Source of the DNA: Megaleporinus macrocephalus
Lineage: Eukaryota > Chordata > Actinopteri > Characiformes > Anostomidae
Assembly (NCBI GenBank): GCA_021613375.1
Contig: CM038704.1
Coordinates: 36,764,162-36,828,161 of the forward strand
Direction of reading: 5' to 3'
Length of the DNA stretch: 64,000 nucleotides
Within the stretch, counting starts at the first letter, position 1; every line of letters begins with the position of its first letter. Below are positions 24,585 through 36,204 of the stretch, piece after piece. The notes under the pieces are model-generated. The model was not told the DNA's origin, searched no databases, and worked only from the letters and a program-made list of their open reading frames with translations. The position numbers were made by a program, and so were the translations under genes.

Positions 24585-25160
24585 TGTCACGCCTCCGGCT
24601 CTCTCTGACGCTACCAGTCTCCTGGACCCCAGTTCCCAGAATGCACGGTCCGATGACGTCACCCCTACAGGACCCCAGTCACCCAATCACACCTCACTCT
24701 CACGCTCTGTTTCTCCAGAGAACTGATCGTTAACAGCTGCGGCTCTTTTATAGACCCCCGCCCCCACCCCCTTGTCTTTCTCTCTTTTGCTTCCTCTTGT
24801 TTGTTTGCCTTGCTGGTATTCGACTCTCCGTCTGTTCTCCTGACTACTCTCTCGGATTTCCCCCTGAATTTCGTTTGCTTGTTTATCTGATCTCCTGGTT
24901 TTGACCTCGCTTTGCCCCTCTAGTAAGTCATTATCAGCCGAGTTCTAAATCTAACCCATATGTCTGAAGCACTCTTTATTCTGTTGCTGTTGGCTAGGAG
25001 TGACTACCTGTCGTTTTTTTATTTTTATACTTTTATACTTAGCAGGCTAATGCTGCAGGTGGTCTGTGTACTGTTTATAAAGGAGTGAGAGAAGCTGTAG
25101 CTGCTGTGCTGTTGGTTAGCCTGTGTGTTATTAAAGCCAGTGTGCTAGAGTAGTGCTGTC
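24585..25160 (+). mobile_element. LTR-like element directly behind the MS4A stop codon
   Basis: It starts TGTCACGCCTCC, has a GC-rich then T-rich body with CTTTTATAGACCC near 24745, and a late ATTAAA at 25130-25135. The start resembles the other TGTCACG elements of this window, but the body differs. The right boundary is uncertain. It begins only about 215 bases after the MS4A stop at 24369. 25161-25380 holds nothing that I recognise. Confidence 0.45.
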
Positions 25161-25384
25161 TGGATGTGTATAAGCTAATTCATTTTACCAAATGATATCA
25201 AGAGATGATACTATAACATAACCATGTGTGTATGTGTGGTCAGCCAGTTAGCTGTGGATATTCAATTCGTTTCCAGAAAAAAAACATGCTCAAAATCTGT
25301 TGATAATCGTAATAATATAGATAACTAATTATTAGAATTGGTGTAATTGGTCATTGAAAAACAGCCAGAACTGTACAAGTAGCG

Positions 25385-25950
25385 CGGTATTCAAAATTAA
25401 AGTGTAATACACATCCTGAGGTTCCTGTCTGTCAGGCCACAGATTCTCATTCACATCACAATCGATATCTTCCTTTGCAATGCAGCATGAACATTTTATA
25501 GACATTGTGGAATGTCTGTCCAACCTCTGTGGGCATCTGTGTGATGTCCTTACATGCTGCATCCATGGCAGCCCACAGGGTCATCTGAGTATAATCATAA
25601 ACCTTCCACCTCCATGCAGAGTAGAACTCTTCATCTGGGTTAAGTAAGGGGGAATAGGGTGGGAGAAATGCGATCAGCGTCCTGTTATAGTATGCAAACC
25701 ACTGCCTAAAGGCATCTGAGTGTTAAAAACACGCATTGTGCCAAATTACCTCTTATTTTTTGTAAATCTTGACTCAGAGCCCGTTAGCATCAGGAATGAG
25801 ATCCCTGTAGCCTGTATCCAATAAGGCGAGGAGATGCTGTGTATCATATGGCCATGTAATGGGAACATGTATTGCTCTGACATGGTTGCAAACAGGGATG
25901 TTTCCTCCTGGTTGTTCATTGGTTGATCTAAAGCTTCACACAATCCCCTT
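25385..25950 (-). mobile_element. IS630/Tc1-mariner-type transposase fragment
   Basis: The minus strand encodes IAFLPPYSPLLNPDEEFYSA followed by WRWKVYDYTQM, the hallmark second-Asp and Glu region of DDE transposases of this superfamily. Further upstream in the same direction is a shifted frame with ITWPYDTQHLLALLDTGYRD. The downstream end carries ENLWPDRQEPQ. Frameshifts and stops break the frame. 26120-26930 holds AT-rich DNA without recognised features. Confidence 0.78.
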
Positions 25951-26930
25951 CTGTAGTGATGAAGTTATGACTCTCCTGAGAGCTATTCAGCAATTTTGGA
26001 GATATTCACACAAAAAAAATCTAATGGATGTGTATAAAATCTGCTACACAGGTTCTGCTAACTGGTTCAGCCCTTTGGATGTCATGACACATGCAGTGAA
26101 CTATTTTGGGGTGTAGGACAATTCAGCAGAGAAGCAGTATAATCAATTTAAATTGACATGGCAGAAGTGATTGATAATGTAGGAAAAAACAGGCAGGTAT
26201 ACAAAGCTTTTATACAGTTTAAAAGTGATTAGATGATGTGGAGGTTGGACAAATAGTGAAAAGAGAAAATCATAAATCGTATTGTATAAATTATTATATG
26301 GTAGATGATTTGTTTTAATTGAAAGTATAATAGAGATGCAGCAGAATAAGAATGTTTTCCTGAAGGTGACATTTCTAATTTAGATCTATAAGATAAAGCT
26401 GAAATATTAATTACCACAGGTCAAATACAGCACTGTACTAAAATCAGAGTCCATGTTCATTTTGTACTGTATCATGTCTTTATAATTTCTAAAAGCTTTG
26501 AAACCCTGGCAATTATATTCCACATATTCCACATTATATTGCACATTTCTAGAAAAGGCAGTGCAGAATGGTAGGGGCTCTCACCTTCAGTCCTAAAGCC
26601 TGTATAATACTTCCATACATAGTGAGCATTAATATGTAGACAGCTTTGTCGTGAATATTTAGTTGTGTGTTTTTCAACTACATATGCAGTACTGCTATTT
26701 AACAGATAACCAGTTTGTTATTCTTTTTTTCAGGTTTTAACTACTATATTATACTAATAATACTATAAACTGTTAATTAGAATGTTAATGGGAAGTACAG
26801 TATTATGTATCGTTCATATCGGCACACGTCTATTGGCAACTATGGTGTATATAAACAGATTTATGTGCAATTATTTCATGAACTAGATGTGTACTTGCTA
26901 AAACCAAGTATCATGCTTTGGCAAACATAT

Positions 26931-27115
26931 CGTTGCTGTCCAAAGACAAACTTGTATCTCCAAAATGGCAACTTTACAGGATAGGTCTTTACCTTCAATG
27001 TAAGTCAATGAAACCAGAAATTTCTCCAAGCCATTATGGAGCATTTCTATTGGTCCATTCTTCATGAAATTATGTGTTGTGTTAAAATGATGGAGAAAAA
27101 TAAAAATGGACAAAA
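26931..27115 (+). repeat. MITE family 1 copy
   Basis: The left end is GCTGTCCAAAGACAAAC; the inner blocks are ATCTCCAAAATGGCAACTTT and GAGCATTTCTATTGGTCCATT. The right terminal repeat is eroded. It is closest to the copy at 58669-58911. Confidence 0.75.
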
Positions 27116-27424
27116 ATAGAGATTCATGATGGTAACAAATGGTAATATGAGGCTAATATCCAATAAAAGTACACCTTTATTAAGCACATACACCATGACA
27201 GAAAGAACAAGCTGACAGAAGTCAAAGCTGTATGTTTCTGTTTCTTCATAAACCTCCACCCATAATACAGTATCTACCAGTAAGACATAAAGCAGACAGT
27301 TTGCTGCTACAGAGCAAAGGTGATGTTTGCTTTTATCATAAAAAGACTCTTTAGTGTTGACACACCTGGTAAAAAAAAAAGTTTATAACTGGTTCTGACC
27401 ACAAACTGGGTCAGCTAATCTATA

Positions 27425-27430
27425 TTTATT
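27425..27430 (-). terminator. Candidate polyadenylation signal of the minus-strand MS4A gene
   Basis: TTTATT on the plus strand reads AATAAA on the minus strand, about 280 bases after the stop codon at 27707. Nothing supports it beyond position and the hexamer. Confidence 0.35.
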
Positions 27431-27706
27431 TCATACCAAGGATTTGTCTTACGTATTTAAACCAAACGGCAATCAAAATAGCCATAAAGCTGCCCAGAGC
27501 ACATTTAGATACAATCGGAATTGCACAATAAACCACACACAACCCCAAAAAGTGTAATAAGCTTAAGACATAAAAAATGGTAGTTCTCAGGTTACAGGAC
27601 TTGCCAACATGTAGATTTCTAGAATATATACAGAAGATATAAAAGAGGAGACAGAGTCACAAAGCTGTCAGTCAATTACACCCATTTCAGTTCCACTCCA
27701 GCAGAT

Positions 27707-30700
27707 CTAGATGTTGTTATGGAGCTCATGGCTGGTACTGGGCTCAGTCTCACTGTACTCCGGTGGCCGTGTCAGGAGTGAGCTGTTTATGTTAGGATTA
27801 CTGATTATAAACACGCCCTGGAAAAAGGAGGGACATTCATAACCTCACTGTTGCAATACAGGGCAAATTGTTTCTTCAGTTTATTAGAGAGAGGCTACTT
27901 TTAATAAAGGAATTTTGCCAAATTTATATATACATGGGTATCAGTTTATGTCAAAAAAATGCATGCTGAGAGTTTATTAAGGCCTTTGTTCAAATTTCAG
28001 CCTGTATATGAGTCATTAGTAATCATTAATCAATAATTGTAATATAAAATACTGCAATGTAATAATACATAAAAAGCACTTTGAGATCTTGTTCCAATGA
28101 CTGAGCATGAATAATGATGTATACTTACAAGTTCATAAAGAAGCCAATTATAACACCTGTCACTTGTTTTTTGTTTCAACAATTGATATGTTGTCTTTCT
28201 ACTATTTTCGATCAAATACACAATTTAAATGATTTGTTTTTATTTACATTTTTTGGTTTTCATGTTTTTATTTACATACAACAAGGTTGCATAAGCCAAT
28301 ATTATAGCAAATTTAGCAAAACTACAAATTAGCATTATTTTGTTTCAATGCAAGAATAAGTTTTGCATATTCAAAACAACTTATTGGTACATCTATGTCA
28401 ATAAAGATTCTCTCAAAGAGTGTCTAAATATTTCTGATGACTAAAAACAGCATGTCTGTAATTGTTAGTTGTTTACATAAAATCATGCTTGCAATCTACA
28501 AGTATTACCACAAATTCTTTAAAACCATTTTTTATTTCATTTAAAATGGCCTAAATCAAATTTTCGCTTTTAAGTTTTGGCCAAAAGTGTTTATACAAAT
28601 CACCATTACAGGGGCGCTAACAATCTACTCAAATCCTAACAGAATTGGTGGGTTTTTTCCTCTGAATATTTTGATGCAGATTGAAGGCTGCCTCACGCCT
28701 CACCACTGTGTATGAGCAGTACGCTCCAATGCTGGAATTAAACCTACATCACTGGTTTTGGCTTTTGCGAAATATCCATCCATCCATTATTTTTCGCTTT
28801 ATCCTGTTTGTCGGGGTCACAGAGGGTTGGAACCAGGTCGCCACTCCATTGCATGGTCAACACACACTCGCACACACAGGCAATTTTGAGTGACCAATCA
28901 ACCTAACATTCATGTGTTTGGACTGTGGAAGGAAACCTGAGTACCCAGAGGAAACCCACTCAAGCACAGGGAGAACATGCACACTCCACACAGAACGGCC
29001 CGGACCGGGAAATTGAACCTGGACCGTATTGCTGTGAGGCGACAGTGCTAACCAATACACCCCGCGCCACAGTGAAATAATCAGTTATGATTATATAAAT
29101 CTAAGAAAAAAGACAAAGCTCAGACAGAAGTAACACAGTGATGTTCTCTTACCTCCTCATTACGGTTAGTATGGAAAGGATTGTGTGGTAAAATACATTC
29201 TCCATAGAACGGAAACTGGCCAGTCTCACAAACCTGTAACATACAAAGGTGTGGAAGGTGTTGAATTTCATTGAGTTGTTCTGGAGGCTGCATTTAAGGA
29301 ATTGATGTTATATACCCCTGTTTCAGTGCAGCAAGTAACATCTAAGCCAAACAGTGACATGCAGATGGAGACGATGAACTGAAGCAGAGAGAATATCAGA
29401 AGCACTCCATTAATCCCATTGGTCCGAACCTGAAAGAGAAGCCAACATTACTAAACATGTACTAACTGGACACTAGACCTCTGCACAAGACATTTTGAAA
29501 GACAGGAGCTGAAATAGGGGAACGACACAAACTTAATGTCCTAGAAGATATATATAGGATTTTGCAAAGACTTTGTCAACTGGGTAAGTATAATTATATT
29601 TTATCAGAAACCAAACACTCATCCTTCTATTATCTTCTGCTTTATCACACTAGTTGGGGTCATGGAGCAGGAACCAATCCCAGTGTCATTGGGCAAAGAC
29701 GGGGTACAACATGGACAGGTTGCCAGTCCATCGCATGGCCAACACACAATCACACACACACTAACACCTATGGACAATTTAGAGTGACTGATCAACCTAA
29801 CGTGTGCAACATGTGTTTGGATTGTGGGAGGAAACCAGAGTACCTGGAGGAAACCCACTCAAGCATGGAGAGAACATGCAAACTCCACACAGAACATCCT
29901 GAACCAGAAATAGAACCCGGATTGTCTTACTGTGAGGAGATGGTGCTAAAAGCTAAACCCAAATATTCACCATGCAATGCAGTAGATCTATCCACTAGGC
30001 TATCCATTTGCTAGAGCTGTAATTGTATTTAAGAGCTCAACAAAGCTTGGTTTGGCATGTTACTGGCAGCCTTTATCATTCACAGTATGTTGTTTAATCT
30101 GATCACAGGAGCGCTATCCATGCTTATACCTTTGGTGAAAGTAAACATTGAGCTGAGCCTCAATAGGTGAAAATTCTGGGTGGGGGTTGGACGGTGTTGA
30201 AAAAATAGAAAAGATTTTAAATGGAAAATTAATATCTGGCGACTAAATGCTTTCCTGCTGCTCAAGACAGCTAACCGGCACAACCACAATACAAAAATAT
30301 AAATAAAAGCTACAGGGAGCAGGCTGTGAAACTTATATCAGATGAATATATCACGTAATCAATCAACTATCACTAAAGTTAACATCATTTGCCCCCACGG
30401 TGGATTTTGTCCCCTCAATGTTCCAAAACTGAGATCACTATTTGACTTGAGTGCTGCTAGAAAAAGCTAAGGGTAAAGCATTTACGTTTGGTGTAATTAG
30501 ACACAAACCGTATAGATGTCACAGTAGTAAGCTGAATTGGGGTTGTATTCCAAAATTACGCAATCAGGCCCATATGCCAAGTCCAACGACAGTAGAATAG
30601 TGGCAATTCCTGCAGTTACTACACTGACCGTATTCACAGCCAGTGAGCCTTTCATCTGGGAGAAGCAAAGAGAAACACAGAACATCATGTTTCGTTTAGT

Positions 30701-33644
30701 TTCTAGTTTTTGTTTTTGTTTAGTGAGAACTGCTGTAGCCATGCTGCTCGTCATTTGTACCCAAAGCGGTGAACATTTCTTTACTGTAACACTATGATGA
30801 CAAATTTCGCTGCAACATAAACCAACATAAAGATAAACCATATCTGTGCATGTTCCACAAGGTCAGGGGTGCCCAAACTTTTTTCAAAGAGGGCTAGATT
30901 GGACAATATCAGAATATCTAAGGGCTGGTTTCTCTTTAAAAAAAATATTATTCATAAATTCTATACACACTGTATCCATTTGTAATATGTGATACTACAA
31001 ATGTACAGAATAATAAATAATTATTTAACTGGTGAATTTTATTTTACCATATTTGAAGCAGCAGAATATCAACAGAGTAAACAATGTTACAACATACTGT
31101 AGATTTTGTCTGAACAACATTTCAGCATCAAGTATCTTTAGTGTTTCTCCTGTAGACTGTATGTCACTCAGTCGCTATACATTAACAACCTTATGGAACT
31201 CAATAACAGCAAGTCTTATATTTCTTAACTTACATAATCTATTATGGTATTGAAAACATTTCTCTGCATTGACACTGATGTGGTGTGTGTGTTGTGCTGG
31301 TGCGAGTGGATCAGACACAGTAGTGCTGCTGGAGTGTTTGAACACCTCAGTGTCACTGTTTAGTGATTAGCATAGCCACCTCATAACTCGCTCTGGTCAG
31401 GTTCCCCTATAACCCAAGAGCCCTGAAAAGCAATTGCTGCTGTGAGAGCAGGTGTCTCTGTCCTCTCGTCCCCTGAATGCTTACTATATGTCCATGCTTT
31501 GGTTCATAATGTCTCTTCAAATTAACTCTTGGTATAAGAGACATGTATTTGCAGCGTTTCTCGATGAAAAACTGTCCTGACGTCCATCTCTTTTGTATTC
31601 GCCGGTTTTCACTGTTGACTTTTTAGCCGTAGGTGTCACTGCATGCCCTTCTGTAAATTCAGGAGCCCAGTTAGAAGAGTAATGTCTCCTAAGTTTAGAT
31701 AATGTTGATTGCTAACACAGCAGTGAAACGCACTATACATACATGCATGCACTGCTGCCACCATCAGGAATAATTGCAAAGTACTGTTGGTACCGATGAT
31801 CATTCCTTAGTTTTATAATTGCTAACCACCTTATTCTAATGTTTTGTTTTGTTTTTGCAGAATGAGCGACACATTCTTAAATTCTTATCAAGCCTATTCC
31901 ACAAATTTACTCCTTTGAAAGATATACATCTATCTTTTATATTTGTTCTTACACTTGATTTTTTAAACCTATCTGTATATTTTGTGCTTCATACATTATC
32001 TGTGCAGTATTAGGGTCGACTAGCTAACTGAATTTTAAAACATATAATTTGACAAATAGTTTGTTGGTTGATTTATAATAATCTAAATCTAAATAATCTA
32101 AATATAAACCTGAACAACAAGAAACGTTGTTCTTATAGCAAAATCTAGTAAAGGACCTTATGTGGGATCAGAAGGCCTTCAGTGGAACCTTGTACCAATT
32201 TATGATCTAGGTTTCACAGAATGTACAATACGTGTCAGGTCATTTCTAGTCTTTGCATTAAACATTGCAATGCATTAAAGAGGGACAGTAAAACGAGAAG
32301 ATTCTGAAATCCTAAATTGTTACATATCTCAGACTCATTAATATATGCACCACTAATATGTACATATACCGGCTCCTGATCTAGCCTAGCAAAATGACAA
32401 GAAAGCAACAGAAACAAAAACCACTTTGGTCCAGTCTGTGAAGGTCCAGACACACTTGGTTGACGTTAATCTTCAAATGAGACTGAAGTTGTAAACCAGC
32501 CAATCAGAGCAGAGCTTATCAAATTTATGAGCTCACCAAAAATTGGGGGAACAGCTGGTTTTATTCCAGGACCAAATCGTAGGGTGTAACTGGCGTGTGT
32601 AGAACTGTATGTATTTTTAACCCTGACCAAAGTTACATACCTTCTGTGTAGAACATCATAGAACATGTTAATACACTAAACGTATGCATTCTGTGGAATA
32701 AACTACATATGATTATATAAAACAGTGTCATTAGTGATAGTGATCACATACCAAACTTATACTTGACTTATTCTTGGCAGCCACAGAGAAACCGCCGGCA
32801 CAGATGTACTGAGGAGGGGATACAGAAATACAATTAATCTTTGAATATATTAGTCAAATTCTAAAAAAATATAATTGAAGAAAAACTTAAAAAAGGCTTA
32901 CGATAACAGATCCCCAGTATCCATGTAAGCTTCTAGTGAAAAACTGTGTGCTGCTGTGCTGGGACAGCACGATGCCTAACAAAAATAACATCACACCAGT
33001 CATGATCTGCATCGTCTGTGGTGAAAAAAAAGAAACAATGAGTTCACAGCCTGTATATATTCAAATCTTAAATTCTATAAAACAGGTCTAGTTTATTTGT
33101 GAAGTTCTCAATCTATTTGTTTCTCTGCACAATAATTCTCTATTGTTTCTTAACAATAATTGGATTAAAGGTAAAGGTGTATATTTATAGTTTTTAAACC
33201 CTTTCCTGTTATAAATGCAGAATGTATACATTTTAACTTTTGGCAGCATGTGGATTCCTCTAGCTGGAGATTAAGCTTAAAAAGTCCACCGTAGCAGAAA
33301 TGGTCAACTCTCAAAACAGAGAGAAGATGAATATAGAATGAATATCTATGTCTATTTACTGCCGTATGTATGTTCTTCTAGATTGTAATAAAATGGTTTA
33401 TTAAAAAACACTATTTGTAGTATCTTACCCCTAGTACTGTTGGTAGTGTGGCAGAGGTCCTGACCGAGCCTGGAGTGGAGTGGTCCTGTCCAGTGTTGCT
33501 GGCTAGTGGTCTACTGAAGAATCCTGCTTCAGTCTGTAGTCCATTCTGTCCCACTCCATTTGGAGCTGTTTGCACTGGGATCACGTGGGTCACGATGGTG
33601 AAGGCGTTCTCCCTGTTATTGGTTGGTATGTATGTGGTGGACAT
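27707..33644 (-). CDS. ms4a: MS4A (CD20-like) four-pass membrane protein, complete, 279 aa
   Basis: Seven coding exons on the minus strand, in order: 33644-33429, 33015-32902, 32808-32752, 30655-30509, 29429-29316, 29233-29153 and 27817-27707. All are multiples of three with AG/GT borders; the donors gtttgt (exon four) and gtatat (exon five) are weak. The ATG at 33644 lies just after an acceptor (tttgttttcaag). The N-terminus has FTIVTHVIP (residues 15-23) but lacks the basic FLKGKPKALG box of the sister gene. TM1 is about 76-90 (IMTGVMLFLLGIVLS), TM2 about 104-121, TM3 about 132-157 (including SVVTAGIATILLSLDLA) and TM4 about 186-207. The TM3-TM4 loop is about 25 residues with C161 and C174, like the disulphide-bonded loop of CD20. 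The tail has RPPEYSE, a PPEY motif at 261-264. Family assignment is firm; ligand and orthologue are unknown. It converges tail-to-tail with the gene ending at 24369. Confidence 0.93.
28765..29075 (+). repeat. ATCC-start retroposon, copy 2
   Basis: It begins ATCCATCCATCCATTATTTT and runs through GGACTGTGGAAGGAAACCTG, CAGGGAGAACATGCACACTC and GAACCTGGACCGTATTGCTG. It lies in the last intron of the minus-strand MS4A gene. The same family occurs at 7640 and 29605. Confidence 0.85.
29605..30010 (+). repeat. ATCC-start retroposon, copy 3
   Basis: It has the same ordered blocks as 28765-29075 (GTTGGGGTCATGGAGCAGG, TTGGATTGTGGGAGGAAACC, GAGAGAACATGCAAACTCC), with more intact spacing. It lies in the intron between coding exons four and five of the minus-strand MS4A gene. 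30011-30500 shows nothing else. Confidence 0.85.
31268..31370 (+). repeat. Dispersed repeat family 2, short copy
   Basis: It contains GTTGTGCTGGTGCGAGTGG and TCAGACACAGTAGTGCTGCT, shared with 37605-38020 (same orientation) and 41995-42310 and 50195-50630 (opposite). The rest of this large intron, 31371-32750, holds no recognised feature. Confidence 0.75.
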
Positions 33645-34099
33645 CCTTGAAAACAAAGGGAGTTATTGTAGAATTTCTGATACAAACTGTAAAGTGGATT
33701 TAGGCCTCAGTAAAGAAGTGGTGCACTGAATGTTCTTGACTCAATATTTCAAAATAAATCACTTTATTTAAAAATAAATGATGCAACAGCACATGTTACA
33801 CTGTACCAGCCAAAAAAACATTAGTTACAAGAACTTCAAATCAGTTATTGTTCAGTCCCTGAAACATATGTAAGAAAATTAAGGTATTCTCAAGATATTC
33901 ATACCAGCAACTACCCAAGACCTGGTGGATGTTTTCTCAGGTTTTAATCATAATCTATTGTTATAGGGCTGGGCAGTAAATGAACTGTTTAAGGTATCTC
34001 GATATTTTGTTTGCTGAGATATACAATACTGTCTAAATCACTATAGTATGATATTGTGTTGAAATTCATTTCTACTGTAAAGCCATGTCAGTGTTTTCT

Positions 34100-34700
34100 C
34101 CTCTTGGATACTGTCAATGCAACCAACCCCCTCCATCAACGCCCCCACTCACAGTGTGCCCAAACTACTTGATTTTAATAAAATTTTTACACCACTGCGT
34201 CCAGCGCTTTGCATTGCACTTGGTGATGCAAGGTTTGGATGCAGCTGATCAGCCATGGAAACCCATTCCATGAAGCTCTCTATGCATTGTTCTAGCTAAT
34301 CTGAAGTTTGGAGGTCTGTAGCAATTGACTCTGCAGAAAGTTGGGACCTCTGTGCACTATGCTCCTCAGCACCCCACTCTGTCATTTTTTACATAGCATA
34401 ACGCTTAGTGGATGAGTAGCTGACGTTCCCAGTCACTTTCACTATATTATAATATCACTGACAGTTGACTGTGGAATATTTAGCAGTGAGGAAATTTCAG
34501 GACAGGTGGCATCCTATCATGGTTCCACGCTGGAATTTACTGGGCTCCTAAGAGCGACCTGTTCTTTCACAAATGTATGTAGAAGCAGTCTGAATGTCTA
34601 GGTCCTTGGTTTTATTCACCTGTGGCCATGAAAGAAACACCTGAATTTAAAGATCTGGATGGGTGAGTGAATACTTATGGCAATACAGTGTATGTATTGT
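34100..34700 (-). mobile_element. Tc1-like transposon, 5' part
   Basis: On the minus strand it carries the family's terminal region (ending ATACACTGTATTGCCATAAG on the outer side) and the first part of the transposase gene, heavily decayed. Blocks such as CCATGGAAACCCATTCCATG and GGTGGCATCCTATCATGGTT match the Tc1-like family to which 3530-3741 and 37425-37560 also appear to belong. It lies between the minus-strand MS4A start and its presumed non-coding exon. Confidence 0.68.
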
Positions 34701-35009
34701 GTACTGCCATTCAGCCTAAAACAATGAGTTCCACATCGCCAGGCCGTACTTTGACATAACATAAAATCTCCAGGAATGGATTGTAACTTTTGACATAATG
34801 CTTCCCAAACAGGTGATGTTTATTTCCTCTGGTGTATAGGGCTGAATGTACACTGCAAGGAGGCAAGTGTTTAAATTAACGTTGCAGCAAAACATGAAGC
34901 ATTTTCACTGATCTGATTTCACTGAAAGGTAAGCAAGGTTATTTTACAGGAGGCTCATACATTTACACGATAAATATAACTTTGTAAACCCATGGAGTCA
35001 TTTTAGCAG

Positions 35010-35320
35010 CCTTCAAACAAAAATAAATGGAACACAAACAGATGTTTCCAAAACTGGTGTTCAAAAACGGATATAAAGCTACAGAGGAAAAATGGGACTT
35101 CTTACAACCACCTGGAACAGCTGGAAAACCACCAAAACTACTGTCCCTATCACATAAACAGCACTTTCATTTTTAAAAGAGAGGAGAACATCAGGCTCCA
35201 CTCTTGCAGGTCCTTACTTCCACCTGTGGTCTGAAAGGATGTGTAGCTGTTCAAAAGCCCCTTACTGAGAAAAGAAGATCAGTCAATTTGCACTAGAAAC
35301 TATGCACCTCTCAGATGTCC
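35010..35320 (+). repeat. Dispersed repeat family 3, copy 2
   Basis: It includes AAAACTGGTGTTCAAAAACG, AGCTACAGAGGAAAAATGGG and GAGAGGAGAACATCAGGCTC. It shares its core with 21838-22040 and, inverted, with 55755-55960. Class unresolved. Confidence 0.5.
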
Positions 35321-35633
35321 AGTTTTGGTGGTCTACCAGTCCTTCATGGCTTCTGTTTTATCTTTTTCCATATATCTTCCTAAAAAATTAATAACTTGCA
35401 CTGAATCACAATTTTATTTGGAATTTTATTTGACAGAAATGTCCACTATACTGTTATTGACTGTAAGATACATATTAAATGTGCTTAATGCTGTGTTAAC
35501 TTATTTTCACATCAGCAAAACATGCTTTTTCTAATATGTTTCTAAACTATGTGTTTCTTTTTAAAACCTGTATTACTAAAACTACAAGTCAGCAAAAGGA
35601 ATAAATCCATAAGCAGAGTTATTGTATAATTAC

Positions 35634-35725
35634 CTGACACTTTCCTCCCTCGTTTTCGTCTCTGTTGTTGCGTCTTTGTTTTGCGCTCTTCTTCCTCCTC
35701 GTCTGAATGCCCAGTTAAACACAAC
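35634..35725 (-). promoter_or_regulatory. Possible non-coding first exon of the minus-strand MS4A gene
   Basis: On the minus strand a purine-rich stretch (GAGGAGGAAGAAGAGCGC) ends in GTGTCAG|gtaatt at 35634/35633, 2 kb upstream of the coding exon that itself starts right after an acceptor. The purine-rich leader with GAGGAAG echoes the presumed leader of the sister gene at 14769-14859. No clear TATA box. 35726-36200 has no gene. Confidence 0.35.
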
Positions 35726-36204
35726 ATTTGAAATCCAGGAAGTTTCATGCATTTGTATGACCTTTGGAGCCACATACAAAACACCAACAGACATCACAGC
35801 GGGAGTCTATCTAAGGTGGAGTCGTGAAAAGTATGGTCACTATATTAATGTCCACTTTTGGCCTGTGAATATAAGCACAGTAGAACGCTTTGTTTTCAGT
35901 GGAAGTTATGAGAAGACTACAGTCAGAGGAACACAGGTTTGCACTGATTAAACTAAACAGGTACTGGGTTTATTTGAGAAGAGCTTAAAGGGTTAATCTA
36001 CCACATCAAATCACTGTATTTCTTCTATAATGAAGGCATTAATAGTGATTGTGTTCCTCTTTTAAAGCAGTAATAGTCAATACTCTTTTGTGAAGGTTTT
36101 AACATTAGATATTGGAACATTGCTGTAAGGATTTTATTGCACTCTGCAGCCACAAGAGCATTACTAAGGTCAGGTAAAAAGTCAGGTGAATCCTTGAATC
36201 CTTG

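Noticed and set aside
35622..35951. 109-codon frame on the plus strand
   Set aside because: No recognised domain, no splice context, and it runs antisense over the possible leader exon of the minus-strand MS4A gene.
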